Of a stretch of 64,000 bases of DNA, positions 1-8,084 are shown one piece after another. Below the pieces are notes generated by a model. That model was not told where the DNA came from. It saw only the letters and a program-made list of their open reading frames with translations, and searched no databases. The stretch covers positions 1-64,000 of the forward strand of contig NZ_AAWS01000031.1 in the NCBI RefSeq assembly GCF_000169175.1, in the 5' to 3' direction. The stretch comes from Microscilla marina ATCC 23134 (GTDB taxonomy: Bacteria > Bacteroidota > Bacteroidia > Cytophagales > Microscillaceae). A program made the translations under genes and the position numbers. The first letter of the stretch is position 1; each line of letters starts with the position of its first letter.

Positions 1-2
1 CT

Positions 3-974
3 CAGGCTCAGTCATCTTTGGCAAAGGCTTTGAAAACACCAGATAGGACTACTACTCTTTATTTGAACAAAGAAAATCTCACCGCTTTATCAGAAAAAAT
101 TGGGCGTTTAAAAAACTTGCAAATGCTAGATTTAAGCTATAATACACTTTCCAGTTTACCCAAAAGTTTGGGCAATTTAAAAAGCTTGGAAAAGCTGGAC
201 TTGAGTGGTAATAAGTTTACTGAGTTGCCTGAAGTCATTGGTCAATTAACAAGTTTACAAAGGCTGGTTTTAACCCATTCTCAAATTACCAGCTTCCCGA
301 AAAGTATTCAAAACCTGAAAAAACTCTGGAGTTTAAACTTGTCAGCTATTCAAACAACCCAACTCCCTACAAATATTGAGCTTATCACAAGCTTAGAGAA
401 ACTACAGGTGGAGGCTGGTTCACTTACTAAGCTACCGAAAAACATTGGTAAGTTGACAAATTTAATAGAACTCAAGTTGAACCATAATCAGCTTATCAGT
501 TTGCCTGAGAGCTTGGGTGATTTGAAAAACTTAAAAAAGCTCATTTTGTATAGCAACAAGCTTAAATCATTGCCGGCAACAATTGGTCAATTGAAAAATC
601 TAGAGCTTTTATCTTTGGGTGATTTTAGGGGTACCAATGAGTTAACTGTTTTACCCGAAAGTATAGGGCAACTCAAGAGCTTGAGAGAACTCCATTTGAC
701 AGGAAATAGACTTACTAAATTGCCTAAAAGTATAGGGCAACTCAAGAGCTTGAGAGAACTCCATTTGATGGGATGTGGGCTTACTGATTTGCCAGACAGC
801 ATAGGGCAGTTAGAGAACTTGGAAGTGCTCTATTTGTCAGGAAATAAACTTGCTAAATTGCCCAAAAGTATTGGCAAGTTGAATAGGTTAAAAAAAATAT
901 ATGCCCCCAAATCACTAGAGAAAGAAAAAGCAAAGATAGAAAAATGGCTTCCCAACTGTGAGGTAATCTTTTAA
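3..974 (+). CDS. Leucine-rich-repeat protein, C-terminal part (cut by window edge)
   Basis: The reading frame is open to the left edge of the window, so the start is missing. The first visible residues (AQSS) look like the end of a signal peptide, which suggests an exported protein. The rest is about twelve LRR units of 23 residues of the bacterial LPxxIGxLxxLxxLxLxxN type, ending in a short charged cap (KWLPNCEVIF). Such LRRs form a curved solenoid for protein binding; the partner is unknown. The first in-frame start codon in the window is a TTG at 18, which is unlikely to be the true start. The C-terminal cap resembles that of the LRR gene at 44517-45863 (LLPHCEVKF), so the two are related. 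Two adjacent repeats are almost identical at DNA level (657-699 and 726-768). Confidence 0.85.
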   Translation, partial: QAQSSLAKALKTPDRTTTLYLNKENLTALSEKIGRLKNLQMLDLSYNTLSSLPKSLGNLKSLEKLDLSGNKFTELPEVIGQLTSLQRLVLTHSQITSFPKSIQNLKKLWSLNLSAIQTTQLPTNIELITSLEKLQVEAGSLTKLPKNIGKLTNLIELKLNHNQLISLPESLGDLKNLKKLILYSNKLKSLPATIGQLKNLELLSLGDFRGTNELTVLPESIGQLKSLRELHLTGNRLTKLPKSIGQLKSLRELHLMGCGLTDLPDSIGQLENLEVLYLSGNKLAKLPKSIGKLNRLKKIYAPKSLEKEKAKIEKWLPNCEVIF

Positions 975-1211
975 CGCATTGTATTACAAGGTATGCTTCA
1001 TGTTGGTTGCAGAGAATGATTTTTAACCAGAGGCTTACCACTTTACTCAATGGTTTGATGATTGGTGTTGACTTGCCAACTATCAAACCATTGATTCGTT
1101 ATTCTGCTCCATTCAATCAAACATTTTGCCTTTATAACTTGTTTCAACTCGTTAATATGGCATGTTTTGTCAGAAGCTTACATCTACTGGCTAACAAAGC
1201 CAATTATTCAC

Positions 1212-1219
1212 TAACTTTG
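1212..1219 (+). promoter_or_regulatory. Bacteroidota -7 promoter box TAACTTTG
   Basis: TAACTTTG matches the Bacteroidota sigma-factor -7 consensus TAnnTTTG exactly and lies only four bases before the ATG of the YgiQ gene. Initiation about seven bases downstream would give a nearly leaderless mRNA. No clear -33 TTTG box is visible, so this rests on one motif. Confidence 0.4.
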
Positions 1220-1223
1220 CATT

Positions 1224-3167
1224 ATGAATAAAGGACAGAAAGACATAAAAAAGACTCATATAAACGAAAGACCCATTACCGACTGGCTCCCCATTACTAT
1301 GAAAGAAGTAGAAAAGCGAGGGTGGGAGGAGTTGGACGTGGTGTTGATTTCAGGTGATGCTTATGTAGACCATCCGGCATTTGGTCCGGCTGTGATTGGT
1401 CGTATTCTCGAAAACGCCGGTTATAGAATAGCCATTATTCCCCAGCCTAACTGGCGCGACGATTTACGTGATTTTAAAAAGTTTGGCAAGCCTCGGTTGT
1501 TTTTTGGGGTAACATCGGGTTGTATGGACTCTATGGTAAACCATTATACCGCAGCCAAACGTCGTCGCTCTACCGACGCTTATACCCCAGGAGGAGAAGC
1601 AGGCTTTCGCCCCGACTATGCGGCAAGTGTATATACCAAAATCTTAAAACAACTCTATCCTGATGTACCTGTATTGGTAGGAGGGATTGAGGCATCACTG
1701 CGTAGGGTGACACACTACGACTATTGGCAAGACAAGCTTTTTCCGAGTGTGCTCGAAAGCAGCGGCGCCGACATGTTGGTGTATGGCATGGGCGAACAGT
1801 CGCTACGCGAAATACTCAAGTTGGCCGAAAAAGGAGTGCCTTTCTCTTCTATGCGCACCATCCCCCAAACTGCCTTTATGGTGGGCGAAGATGAAAAAAT
1901 GCCCCGCAACAAAAACTGGAAAGACGTAGAGATCAACGGGCATGAAGACTGCTTGAAAGACAAGGTAAAATATGCGGCTAACTTTAAGGTGGTAGAACAA
2001 GAGTCGAACAAAGCCCAGGCAAGGCGTATTTTACAAAAAACAGGCAAGCGTACTTTGGTGATTAACCCACCTTACCCACCAATGGAAGAAGCAGTGATAG
2101 ACCATTCGTTTGACTTGCCTTATACCCGTTTGCCTCACCCCAAGTACAAAAAAAGAGGAGCAATACCTGCCTACGAAATGATCAAGTTCTCGATCAACAT
2201 GCACCGGGGTTGCTTTGGAGGCTGTAGCTTTTGTACCATCTCGGCGCACCAGGGCAAGTTTATCGCTTCTCGTTCCAAAGAGTCTATCATGAAAGAAGTA
2301 GACGCCGTAACCAAAATGCCAGATTTTAAAGGTTACATCAGTGATTTGGGAGGTCCTTCAGCAAATATGTATAAAATGAAGGGCAAAGTGCAGGAAATTT
2401 GTGACCGCTGTGTGGCGCCTTCGTGCATTCACCCGGTAGTATGCCATAACCTTGACACCAGCCACAAACCCTTAACGGAGATTTATAAGGAAGCAGCCGC
2501 CCATCCTTCAGTCAAAAAAGCCTTTGTGGGGAGTGGCATTCGTTACGACTTGCTGGTAAAAGGGCACAACAAGGTAGGAGACGATGACGATATGGAGGAG
2601 TACATGGACAACCTTATCCAAAACCATATATCAGGACGGTTAAAGGTGGCTCCTGAGCATACGTCCGACAATACTTTGAAGATCATGCGTAAGCCCTCGT
2701 TTAAGCATTTCCACGATTTTAAGAAGCGCTACGACCGCATTAACAAAAAATACGGCAAAGACCAACCTTTGATTCCTTATTTCATATCGGGGCATCCCGG
2801 TTGCGAAGAAGAAGACATGGCAAACCTGGCGTGCGAAACCAAGGACATGGGTTTTCAGCTGGAGCAGGTGCAGGGTTTTACTCCTACTCCCATGACAGTG
2901 GCTACCGTGATTTATTATGCAGGGGTACACCCTTATACCCTACAGCCTACTTATACCGCCAAAAGTGAGAAAGATAAGAAAAATCAACACCTGTTCTTTT
3001 TTTGGTATAAATCAGAAAACCGCCGCCGCATTGCCGACAAGCTCAACAATATGAACCGACCCGATATGCTGAAAAAATTATTGGGGAAACCCCAGCCAGA
3101 AAAATCAGCCAAAGCCGATCATCGTAAAAAGCAGTATAGAAAAAATAAAAGTAAGAAAAGAAGATAA
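1224..3167 (+). CDS. ygiQ: YgiQ family radical SAM protein
   Basis: A 647-residue protein of the YgiQ (UPF0313) radical SAM family. The N-terminal domain (about 15-300) carries the family-typical opening LPITMKEVEKRGW and the stretch SGDAYVDHPAFG. The radical SAM core follows with the iron-sulfur ligands C330-x3-C334-x2-C337. The C-terminal 60 residues are very rich in Lys and Arg, as is usual in this family. The substrate is not known for any close relative, so only a SAM-radical reaction in the cytoplasm can be stated. The length is normal for the family. It is a single gene with a TAnnTTTG box just upstream of the ATG and no co-transcribed partner. Confidence 0.92.
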   Translation: MNKGQKDIKKTHINERPITDWLPITMKEVEKRGWEELDVVLISGDAYVDHPAFGPAVIGRILENAGYRIAIIPQPNWRDDLRDFKKFGKPRLFFGVTSGCMDSMVNHYTAAKRRRSTDAYTPGGEAGFRPDYAASVYTKILKQLYPDVPVLVGGIEASLRRVTHYDYWQDKLFPSVLESSGADMLVYGMGEQSLREILKLAEKGVPFSSMRTIPQTAFMVGEDEKMPRNKNWKDVEINGHEDCLKDKVKYAANFKVVEQESNKAQARRILQKTGKRTLVINPPYPPMEEAVIDHSFDLPYTRLPHPKYKKRGAIPAYEMIKFSINMHRGCFGGCSFCTISAHQGKFIASRSKESIMKEVDAVTKMPDFKGYISDLGGPSANMYKMKGKVQEICDRCVAPSCIHPVVCHNLDTSHKPLTEIYKEAAAHPSVKKAFVGSGIRYDLLVKGHNKVGDDDDMEEYMDNLIQNHISGRLKVAPEHTSDNTLKIMRKPSFKHFHDFKKRYDRINKKYGKDQPLIPYFISGHPGCEEEDMANLACETKDMGFQLEQVQGFTPTPMTVATVIYYAGVHPYTLQPTYTAKSEKDKKNQHLFFFWYKSENRRRIADKLNNMNRPDMLKKLLGKPQPEKSAKADHRKKQYRKNKSKKRR

Positions 3168-3329
3168 ATGGTGAAGCATTGTAAGTGTTTTTTAACTGGT
3201 TGATTGCCTGAGAGTAATGATATTTTATCTGGGATTATTATCAAAAATGAGAACAATATTTCCTTAACTCTCGTTATTGCTGGCAAACGAACTTTAATTT
3301 TTAACATATCAAAAAACACTTACATATTT

Positions 3330-3851
3330 ATGAAACTCAATACTAAACACCTATTTTTTTCCTTAGCAATTGTATTTACTGGGTTATTTTTGGCACAAAC
3401 CAATGCCCACGCTCAGGCAATGAAGCCTTGGAGTTGGAAAAAATACAAAATTAAATGGAAAATGCCTTCTAATTGGAATGCCAAAGACAAAGGAGGACGC
3501 TCTGGTAAGTTTACTGCTGCTGGAGGAGGAGTTTCTTTTCGCTTAAAACCTTGGCGCGATGCTTCAGCTTCGGCAAAGCAAGTAGCCATGAGAGCCTACA
3601 GAGGTGCCACTTCGGTACAACGTAAAAGAATCATCAGCCAACAGTACATGACAAGTAAAGGTGGCTTGAAAAAATACATGATCCTTGCAGAAGGATGGCA
3701 AAAAGGTAAAAAAGTAAGAATTGGTATTATGGGCTTTATCAACCCTAAGTCTCCTATAAACTTGTATTGCCGTTTCTTATGGTGGGCAAGCCAGGACTCT
3801 AAAAACAACCCTATCTCTTACCGAGTAGCGCAAAGTTTTTCTGCGATGTAA
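3330..3851 (+). CDS. Small exported protein of unknown function
   Basis: The frame is open from 3204, but the ATG at 3330 is preferred because it opens a classic signal peptide (MKLNTKHLFFSLAIVFTGLF, cleavage near NAHAQA). The mature protein is about 145 residues, basic and rich in Trp, Lys and Arg, with aromatic clusters WSWKKYKIKWKMP and WRDASASAKQV and no Cys after the signal except one near the C-terminus. It is likely secreted or periplasmic. I recognise no family. It is monocistronic and followed by a strong hairpin terminator. Confidence 0.75.
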   Translation: MKLNTKHLFFSLAIVFTGLFLAQTNAHAQAMKPWSWKKYKIKWKMPSNWNAKDKGGRSGKFTAAGGGVSFRLKPWRDASASAKQVAMRAYRGATSVQRKRIISQQYMTSKGGLKKYMILAEGWQKGKKVRIGIMGFINPKSPINLYCRFLWWASQDSKNNPISYRVAQSFSAM

Positions 3852-3884
3852 AAATAGACACGATCAACCTATACTTATATAAAA

Positions 3885-3919
3885 AAGCCTCTGTTCGAAC
3901 CCTGAACAGGGGCTTTTGC
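3885..3919. terminator. Bidirectional hairpin terminator
   Basis: The arms AAGCCTCTGTTC and GAACAGGGGCTT form an imperfect stem with A-rich DNA before it and TTTTGCTTTTT after it. It lies between the convergent genes ending at 3851 and 3936 and can serve both. Confidence 0.75.
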
Positions 3920-3935
3920 TTTTTGTCCTCCCTAC

Positions 3936-4859
3936 TTAGTCCTCTTCTTGCCAGTAATTTTCTTGGCTAAAATCTAATATTTCTTCTTCAGTAACTAACA
4001 ATTGCCAATCAGGGTTTTTCTTAAAGGCTTCTCCCTCATACACTTTGAACACTATTTTTTCTAAAGGGCTATCGGTGCCAAAAATTTCTAATTGTCTTTC
4101 CTTGATAAACTTCTCTTTGGTAGGGTAAACAGAATTTTTGTGCCAAATCACTTCATAACAAGCCTGACACTCTTCGCCCAATACGGCTATATTTCCGCAT
4201 ACATCGCAGGCTGTAAAGCTCTCAAACAATGCCTTGATATAGTCAGCATCTTCGAAATGATTGGGGACATACTTCAGCAACCAATACCAATTGTCTATAT
4301 CATCATCTATGGTAAAAGTATGCCCGTTTTGTAAGGCAATACTGAGGGCTGTTTTATCTTCATTCAATTGGGCCGTTTTTACATCAGCCCAAGCAAAAGC
4401 TTCCTCACTCAATTTGCTGGATTGCGATACATCATACATTACCAAATGGGGGGTAGCAGCGGTTATTTTGAGGTAGGTTTTTTTCTCGTTTTGCAACAAT
4501 AATTCTTTTACATACTCATGGTCAAAATTAGTAAAGCGCTCAGGCACCGCCTGAAGAAGCGCTGACCAGTTTTTGGCGTGATATGGAACTGCAAACACAT
4601 GATTCCTGATATCCTCAAAACTCAATAAATTTTTATGAGAGGTAAAACGTATATCTTTTAGGTTCTTCCAGTAAATTATTTTTTCATCAGTAGCAGGTGC
4701 CCCTTTAGACTGCTTAGTGATGGCGAGTGTAAAGCTTTGTTCATTAATATCTTTTATATGATATTCTTTGCGGGGTTTGTAAAAAAACAGACGATAAAGA
4801 ACGAAAAGGACTACTACTGTAATAACTATGTTCATAAGTAAGTGGTATTTTTTGTGCAA
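3936..4859 (-). CDS. Membrane-anchored protein with a C-terminal zinc ribbon
   Basis: A 307-residue protein with one N-terminal transmembrane helix (about residues 8-27) followed by a basic stop (FFYKPRKEYH) and a soluble remainder. Two internal repeats share a pattern of W-x2-LL-x2-VP followed by a Phe and acidic helix (near residues 98-122 and 191-215), suggesting a duplicated fold. Near the C-terminal third two CxxC pairs (CDVC and CQAC, eleven residues apart) look like a zinc ribbon. MHKK at 4859 is used as start; MNIV 24 bases later is an alternative. I do not recognise the family. It stands alone, convergent with the gene on its left. Confidence 0.7.
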   Translation of the reverse strand: MHKKYHLLMNIVITVVVLFVLYRLFFYKPRKEYHIKDINEQSFTLAITKQSKGAPATDEKIIYWKNLKDIRFTSHKNLLSFEDIRNHVFAVPYHAKNWSALLQAVPERFTNFDHEYVKELLLQNEKKTYLKITAATPHLVMYDVSQSSKLSEEAFAWADVKTAQLNEDKTALSIALQNGHTFTIDDDIDNWYWLLKYVPNHFEDADYIKALFESFTACDVCGNIAVLGEECQACYEVIWHKNSVYPTKEKFIKERQLEIFGTDSPLEKIVFKVYEGEAFKKNPDWQLLVTEEEILDFSQENYWQEED

Positions 4860-4984
4860 ATGTAGTAGCTTTTTGCCTGGTTTTATGTCTTCAGCTGTTT
4901 TTTACAGTAGGTTGATTTTGTCAATACTTTCAAAACTCCGATCTTGTGTTTGATCAAATTTTTTAGAATTAACCAAATCAACAA

Positions 4985-6472
4985 GTGATACAATATTTAC
5001 AAGGGCTGCTCCTGAGCCTACTCCTCATAACTTCGGCTTTCGCCCAAAAACCTGCTCAACTTACTCCAAAACAAGAAGACATCTGGACGTTTTTTTCTTT
5101 GCACAAGGACGAGCTCATACAAAGGTTTCGTATGGTACATCAACTCCAGCATCGTAACAAAAGACCCTCGCAAATGAGTAAGGCTATTCTACAGTATCAA
5201 ATCAAACATTTAGAAGCTTTATTTGTACGTTGTATGTGGGTGTTCGATCTGCACCTTTCTCACTATCAAGTCAAACAAGTGATTGCGCGAAAGCGACAAA
5301 AACAACCTTGGTTAGACCTTGTTGCTTATAACTTTCCCTACATTCAATTACAGATGATGATAGAGGGTAGTTGTTGGGGCTGGCAAAGTGCCCGCGAAGC
5401 ACTTTATATCAATCAGGTAAGCGATGCTTATTCTGAAGACAATTATGCAAAAGCGTTGAAAATAGCCAACAAAAATTTGCAGGAAAACCCTGAAGATGGA
5501 GTTTCCTTACTTTACAAAGGGCTTGTCTTGGCCGATTCGTTAAACAAACCAGCACTCATAGAAGAGTACACCACCAGGGCATTGGTGGCAACCCCCGATT
5601 TGCACAAAGCATATTACTACAGAGCAAGATACTATGTATCGGTAGGTAAAAAAGAGTTGGCAAGGCAAGACATTGACAGGGCGTTGTTGTATTGGGCTGA
5701 GTCGCCCCGGTATTTATTACATAGTGTTTTGATACACCTGCAAATGAAACAGTTGGATGAAGCCGAAAAGGCCTTAGACAAAGTTTTACGCTTAAACGAT
5801 CGGTATGTAGAGGCGTATTTGGCTAAAGGAAATATTCATTTATTTAGAAAAAACTACGACTTGGCATTGATTGATTTTACCAAGGCAATCCGCTTGGATA
5901 GTAGCAACCATCATGCGTTTAGTGGTAGTGGAGTGGCGTATCAAAAATTGGGTAAATACACCAAGGCATTGACTGAGTTTAATAAGGCCATAGCTCTAAA
6001 TAAAGAGGCCTATTTATACGCCGAAAGAGGCGATATTTATAGGCTGTTGGGCAAGCATGAGGAAGCTTTGCGCGACTACGACCAGTCAATTGCTTTGGGA
6101 AACAACAACTTTACTCCTTTTGAGGGCAAAGCATTTACTTTATTAAGTTTGAAGGAATATGACAAGGCACTGGCTATGTTTAAGCTTACCTTGACTAAAA
6201 AAATACCTGCTGACAACAAAATATATACTTATAACAATATTGGACACACCTATTATAAAATGGGTAAATACGCTGAAGCCTTGAAACACATCAACTATTC
6301 GCTGTCGAAAAACAATAAAAACTCCTATGCCTATAAAAATCGGGCGTTGGTGTATATAGCGCAAGGTAAAAAAGCGTTGGCCTGTGCTGATTTGACCAAA
6401 GCGCAAGCTTTGGGTTATCGAAAATTATTTGGCAATGAGGTGCAAGAGTTGCAGCAAAAGCATTGTAGGTAA
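4985..6472 (+). CDS. Exported TPR-repeat protein
   Basis: A 495-residue protein with a GTG start, the first possible start after an in-frame TAA at 4970. It opens a signal peptide ending ITSAFAQ. The N-terminal 150 residues are helical and rich in Gln, His and Trp with no recognised fold. From about residue 155 to the end come eight to nine tetratricopeptide repeats (for example KAYYYRARYYVSVGKKELAR, AYLAKGNIHLFRKNYDLALI and TYNNIGHTYYKMGKYAEAL), which form a peptide-binding superhelix. It probably works in the periplasm or at the envelope as an assembly or scaffold protein; no partner is indicated by the neighbours. Confidence 0.85.
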   Translation: MIQYLQGLLLSLLLITSAFAQKPAQLTPKQEDIWTFFSLHKDELIQRFRMVHQLQHRNKRPSQMSKAILQYQIKHLEALFVRCMWVFDLHLSHYQVKQVIARKRQKQPWLDLVAYNFPYIQLQMMIEGSCWGWQSAREALYINQVSDAYSEDNYAKALKIANKNLQENPEDGVSLLYKGLVLADSLNKPALIEEYTTRALVATPDLHKAYYYRARYYVSVGKKELARQDIDRALLYWAESPRYLLHSVLIHLQMKQLDEAEKALDKVLRLNDRYVEAYLAKGNIHLFRKNYDLALIDFTKAIRLDSSNHHAFSGSGVAYQKLGKYTKALTEFNKAIALNKEAYLYAERGDIYRLLGKHEEALRDYDQSIALGNNNFTPFEGKAFTLLSLKEYDKALAMFKLTLTKKIPADNKIYTYNNIGHTYYKMGKYAEALKHINYSLSKNNKNSYAYKNRALVYIAQGKKALACADLTKAQALGYRKLFGNEVQELQQKHCR

Positions 6473-6502
6473 GCTAAGATCATAAAAGCCCTATCAGGGA
6501 TA

Positions 6503-6521
6503 AGTTCTTAGATACCGATGC
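6503..6521 (-). repeat. Short dispersed repeat E, copy 1
   Basis: AGTTCTTAGATACCGATGC is the reverse complement, with two mismatches, of a 19-base core found at 53696-53724 and 56339-56367. It is an intergenic motif with a small ATCGG hairpin core in the other copies. Confidence 0.4.
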
Positions 6522-6623
6522 GTTCAAGTTGCAGGCTGTTCTACAAGCTTTGATGGTTTTATCTAAAGCTAATTTTTAGTAGTTTATAAAATGTATAGAT
6601 AGAAGCAAGACGCTTCTCTAATA

Positions 6624-6784
6624 AGTGATCTGGAAAAAATAAGATGTGCCAATTTAAGAAAATATATTGTTCTCAGACGATTCAAAAAAAACGGTGCATA
6701 GCTAAAGCTATGAGGCTTTTTTTTTGAGAAGAATGAGGGCAATAGATACACTTTAATGGCTCAAATTATTTATGAAAGATCACT
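6624..6784. mobile_element. MITE-like element, family D
   Basis: A 161-bp non-coding element. It starts AGTGATCT and ends AGATCACT; the inverted match continues imperfectly inward (AAAAAATAA region to a GCCA/TGGC pair). AATA is present on both sides (6620-6623 and 6785-6788), consistent with a 4-bp target duplication. The interior has an ATAGCTAAAGCTAT palindrome and T-rich hairpin resembling the cores of the other small elements here. It fills most of the gap and ends 11 bases before the ATG of the HDAC-like gene. Confidence 0.55.
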
Positions 6785-6795
6785 AATAGATATAA

Positions 6796-7638
6796 ATGAA
6801 GGTTTTTTATAATAAACAACAAACAGTTCAGTCTATCGGCAGTGATTCTCCCAGTGCAGGAAAACCCAAGCTCGTTTTGCAAGCCTGGAAAAAGTTGGGG
6901 TACCCCATGGAGATAATGAAAGTTCGTCCTTTAACTGTAGATGAATTGTGTTTGGCTCATGACCCTTCTTATGTACGAGGTGTTTTGAAGGGGAATATCA
7001 AAAATGGGTTTGATAACAAAAATAAAGAAATAGCCAAGAGTTTGTTATGGACTACGGGTAGTTTTGTTAGTGCGGCTACTTATGCTTATCAACACCGTAC
7101 ATCGACATTCTCGCCAACCTCTGGTTTTCATCACGCATGTTACGATCAAGCCGCAGGGTTTTGTACTTTTGCTGGTTTAACGATTGCCGCTATTTTGATG
7201 AAAAAGCGTTTTGGAGCCAAGAAAATCGGTATTTTGGATCTCGACTCGCACTCAGGCGATGGCACCGATCAAACCTTATATAAAACAGGCCATGAAAATT
7301 TAGTTGAGCATTATTCACTAGGGTACGAAGATGTGAACATTTACAACAATGAACAATGGCTCACCAATCTTCCCGACTTGATTCGTAATCGTTTTAGTGA
7401 TTGTGAGGTGCTTTTTTATCAAGCGGGTGTCGATTGCCACATGGATGATCCGTATGTTGATAGTGGTCAGTTTACCACTGAGCAAATTGCGGAACGAGAA
7501 AAAATTGTATACACTACCTGTCGAGCGCTAAAGCTACCAGTTGTGACAAATTTGGCAGGGGGATATCAAAAACCAATTGAAAAAGTAGTCCACCTACATA
7601 ACCTAACCGCCATTGCCTTTCATGAAGCAAATCAATGA
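6796..7638 (+). CDS. Histone-deacetylase-superfamily amidohydrolase
   Basis: A 280-residue member of the arginase/deacetylase (AcuC, acetylpolyamine amidohydrolase, HDAC) superfamily, slightly short for the family. The zinc site is visible as D148-x-D150-x-H152 and D213 (in QAGVD). The active-site His pair is H112-H113 (SGFHHA) and the catalytic Tyr is Y257 (AGGY). The usual HHGDG is changed to HSGDG, so one of the two His residues after DxDx is a Ser. Bacterial members remove acetyl groups from small amines, acetylated lysine or acetoin-pathway proteins; the substrate cannot be told here. It is monocistronic with a strong terminator, and its 5' region is supplied by a MITE-like element. Confidence 0.85.
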   Translation: MKVFYNKQQTVQSIGSDSPSAGKPKLVLQAWKKLGYPMEIMKVRPLTVDELCLAHDPSYVRGVLKGNIKNGFDNKNKEIAKSLLWTTGSFVSAATYAYQHRTSTFSPTSGFHHACYDQAAGFCTFAGLTIAAILMKKRFGAKKIGILDLDSHSGDGTDQTLYKTGHENLVEHYSLGYEDVNIYNNEQWLTNLPDLIRNRFSDCEVLFYQAGVDCHMDDPYVDSGQFTTEQIAEREKIVYTTCRALKLPVVTNLAGGYQKPIEKVVHLHNLTAIAFHEANQ

Positions 7639-7663
7639 AAGCGTAGCAAACGGTATACAATAC

Positions 7664-7698
7664 AAAAAGCCTTGGCCGTAGTTGACCAAAGGCTTTTT
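7664..7698. terminator. Hairpin terminator after the HDAC-like gene
   Basis: AAAAAGCCTTGG pairs with CCAAAGGCTTTTT and is followed by T-rich DNA, a classic Rho-independent terminator 25 bases after the stop codon. Confidence 0.85.
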
Positions 7699-7716
7699 GT
7701 ATATAAGTTTATCTCA

Positions 7717-8079
7717 GAGCTTGTTTAAAAATCATTAATTAGGTCCCCGAATCAAGTTCGGGACTGTGAGCTTTTACGTACCTTTCCTGATTATATATTG
7801 TCAAACCGAACCTACAGCTGCGCTGTGGTGAGCTCAACGAAGTTAATTTAGCTAAAGCAGAGCTCACCGTAGCAAAGCTACAGGTTCGGTTATCAGCAAT
7901 AGCGCTGCTATTTAGCTTCGCAGGGCTCGGCAGAGCATAGCTCTAGCCATCGGTTCTTCAAAATTAGTTTAAATGCTAATTTTCAAAGGTGAAACAGAGC
8001 TCGCGAAAGCTCGGTTTGACGCATCTAATCCGAAAACTCATCATAAAATCTCCTATAAACGACCGCTTTAAACAAGCTC
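7717..8079. mobile_element. MITE family A, copy 1 (363 bp)
   Basis: A non-coding element with perfect 13-bp terminal inverted repeats GAGCTTGTTTAAA / TTTAAACAAGCTC, flanked by TCA on both sides (7714-7716, 8080-8082). It is almost identical, in inverted orientation, to 35641-36003, which has the same 363-bp length. Inside are long hairpins (arms starting AACCGAACCTACAGC and ending CTACAGGTTCGGTT) and a TCCCGAACTTGATTCGGGGA-like palindrome. GAG-starting ends with a TNA 3-bp duplication resemble the IS1031 group of the IS5 family, so a transposase of that type may move it. It ends 6 bases from the stop codon of the lipoprotein gene. Confidence 0.88.
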
Positions 8080-8084
8080 TCAAT

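Noticed and set aside
1007-1231. 74-codon open frame between the LRR and YgiQ genes
   Set aside because: It overlaps the YgiQ promoter box and start and shows no protein-like composition.
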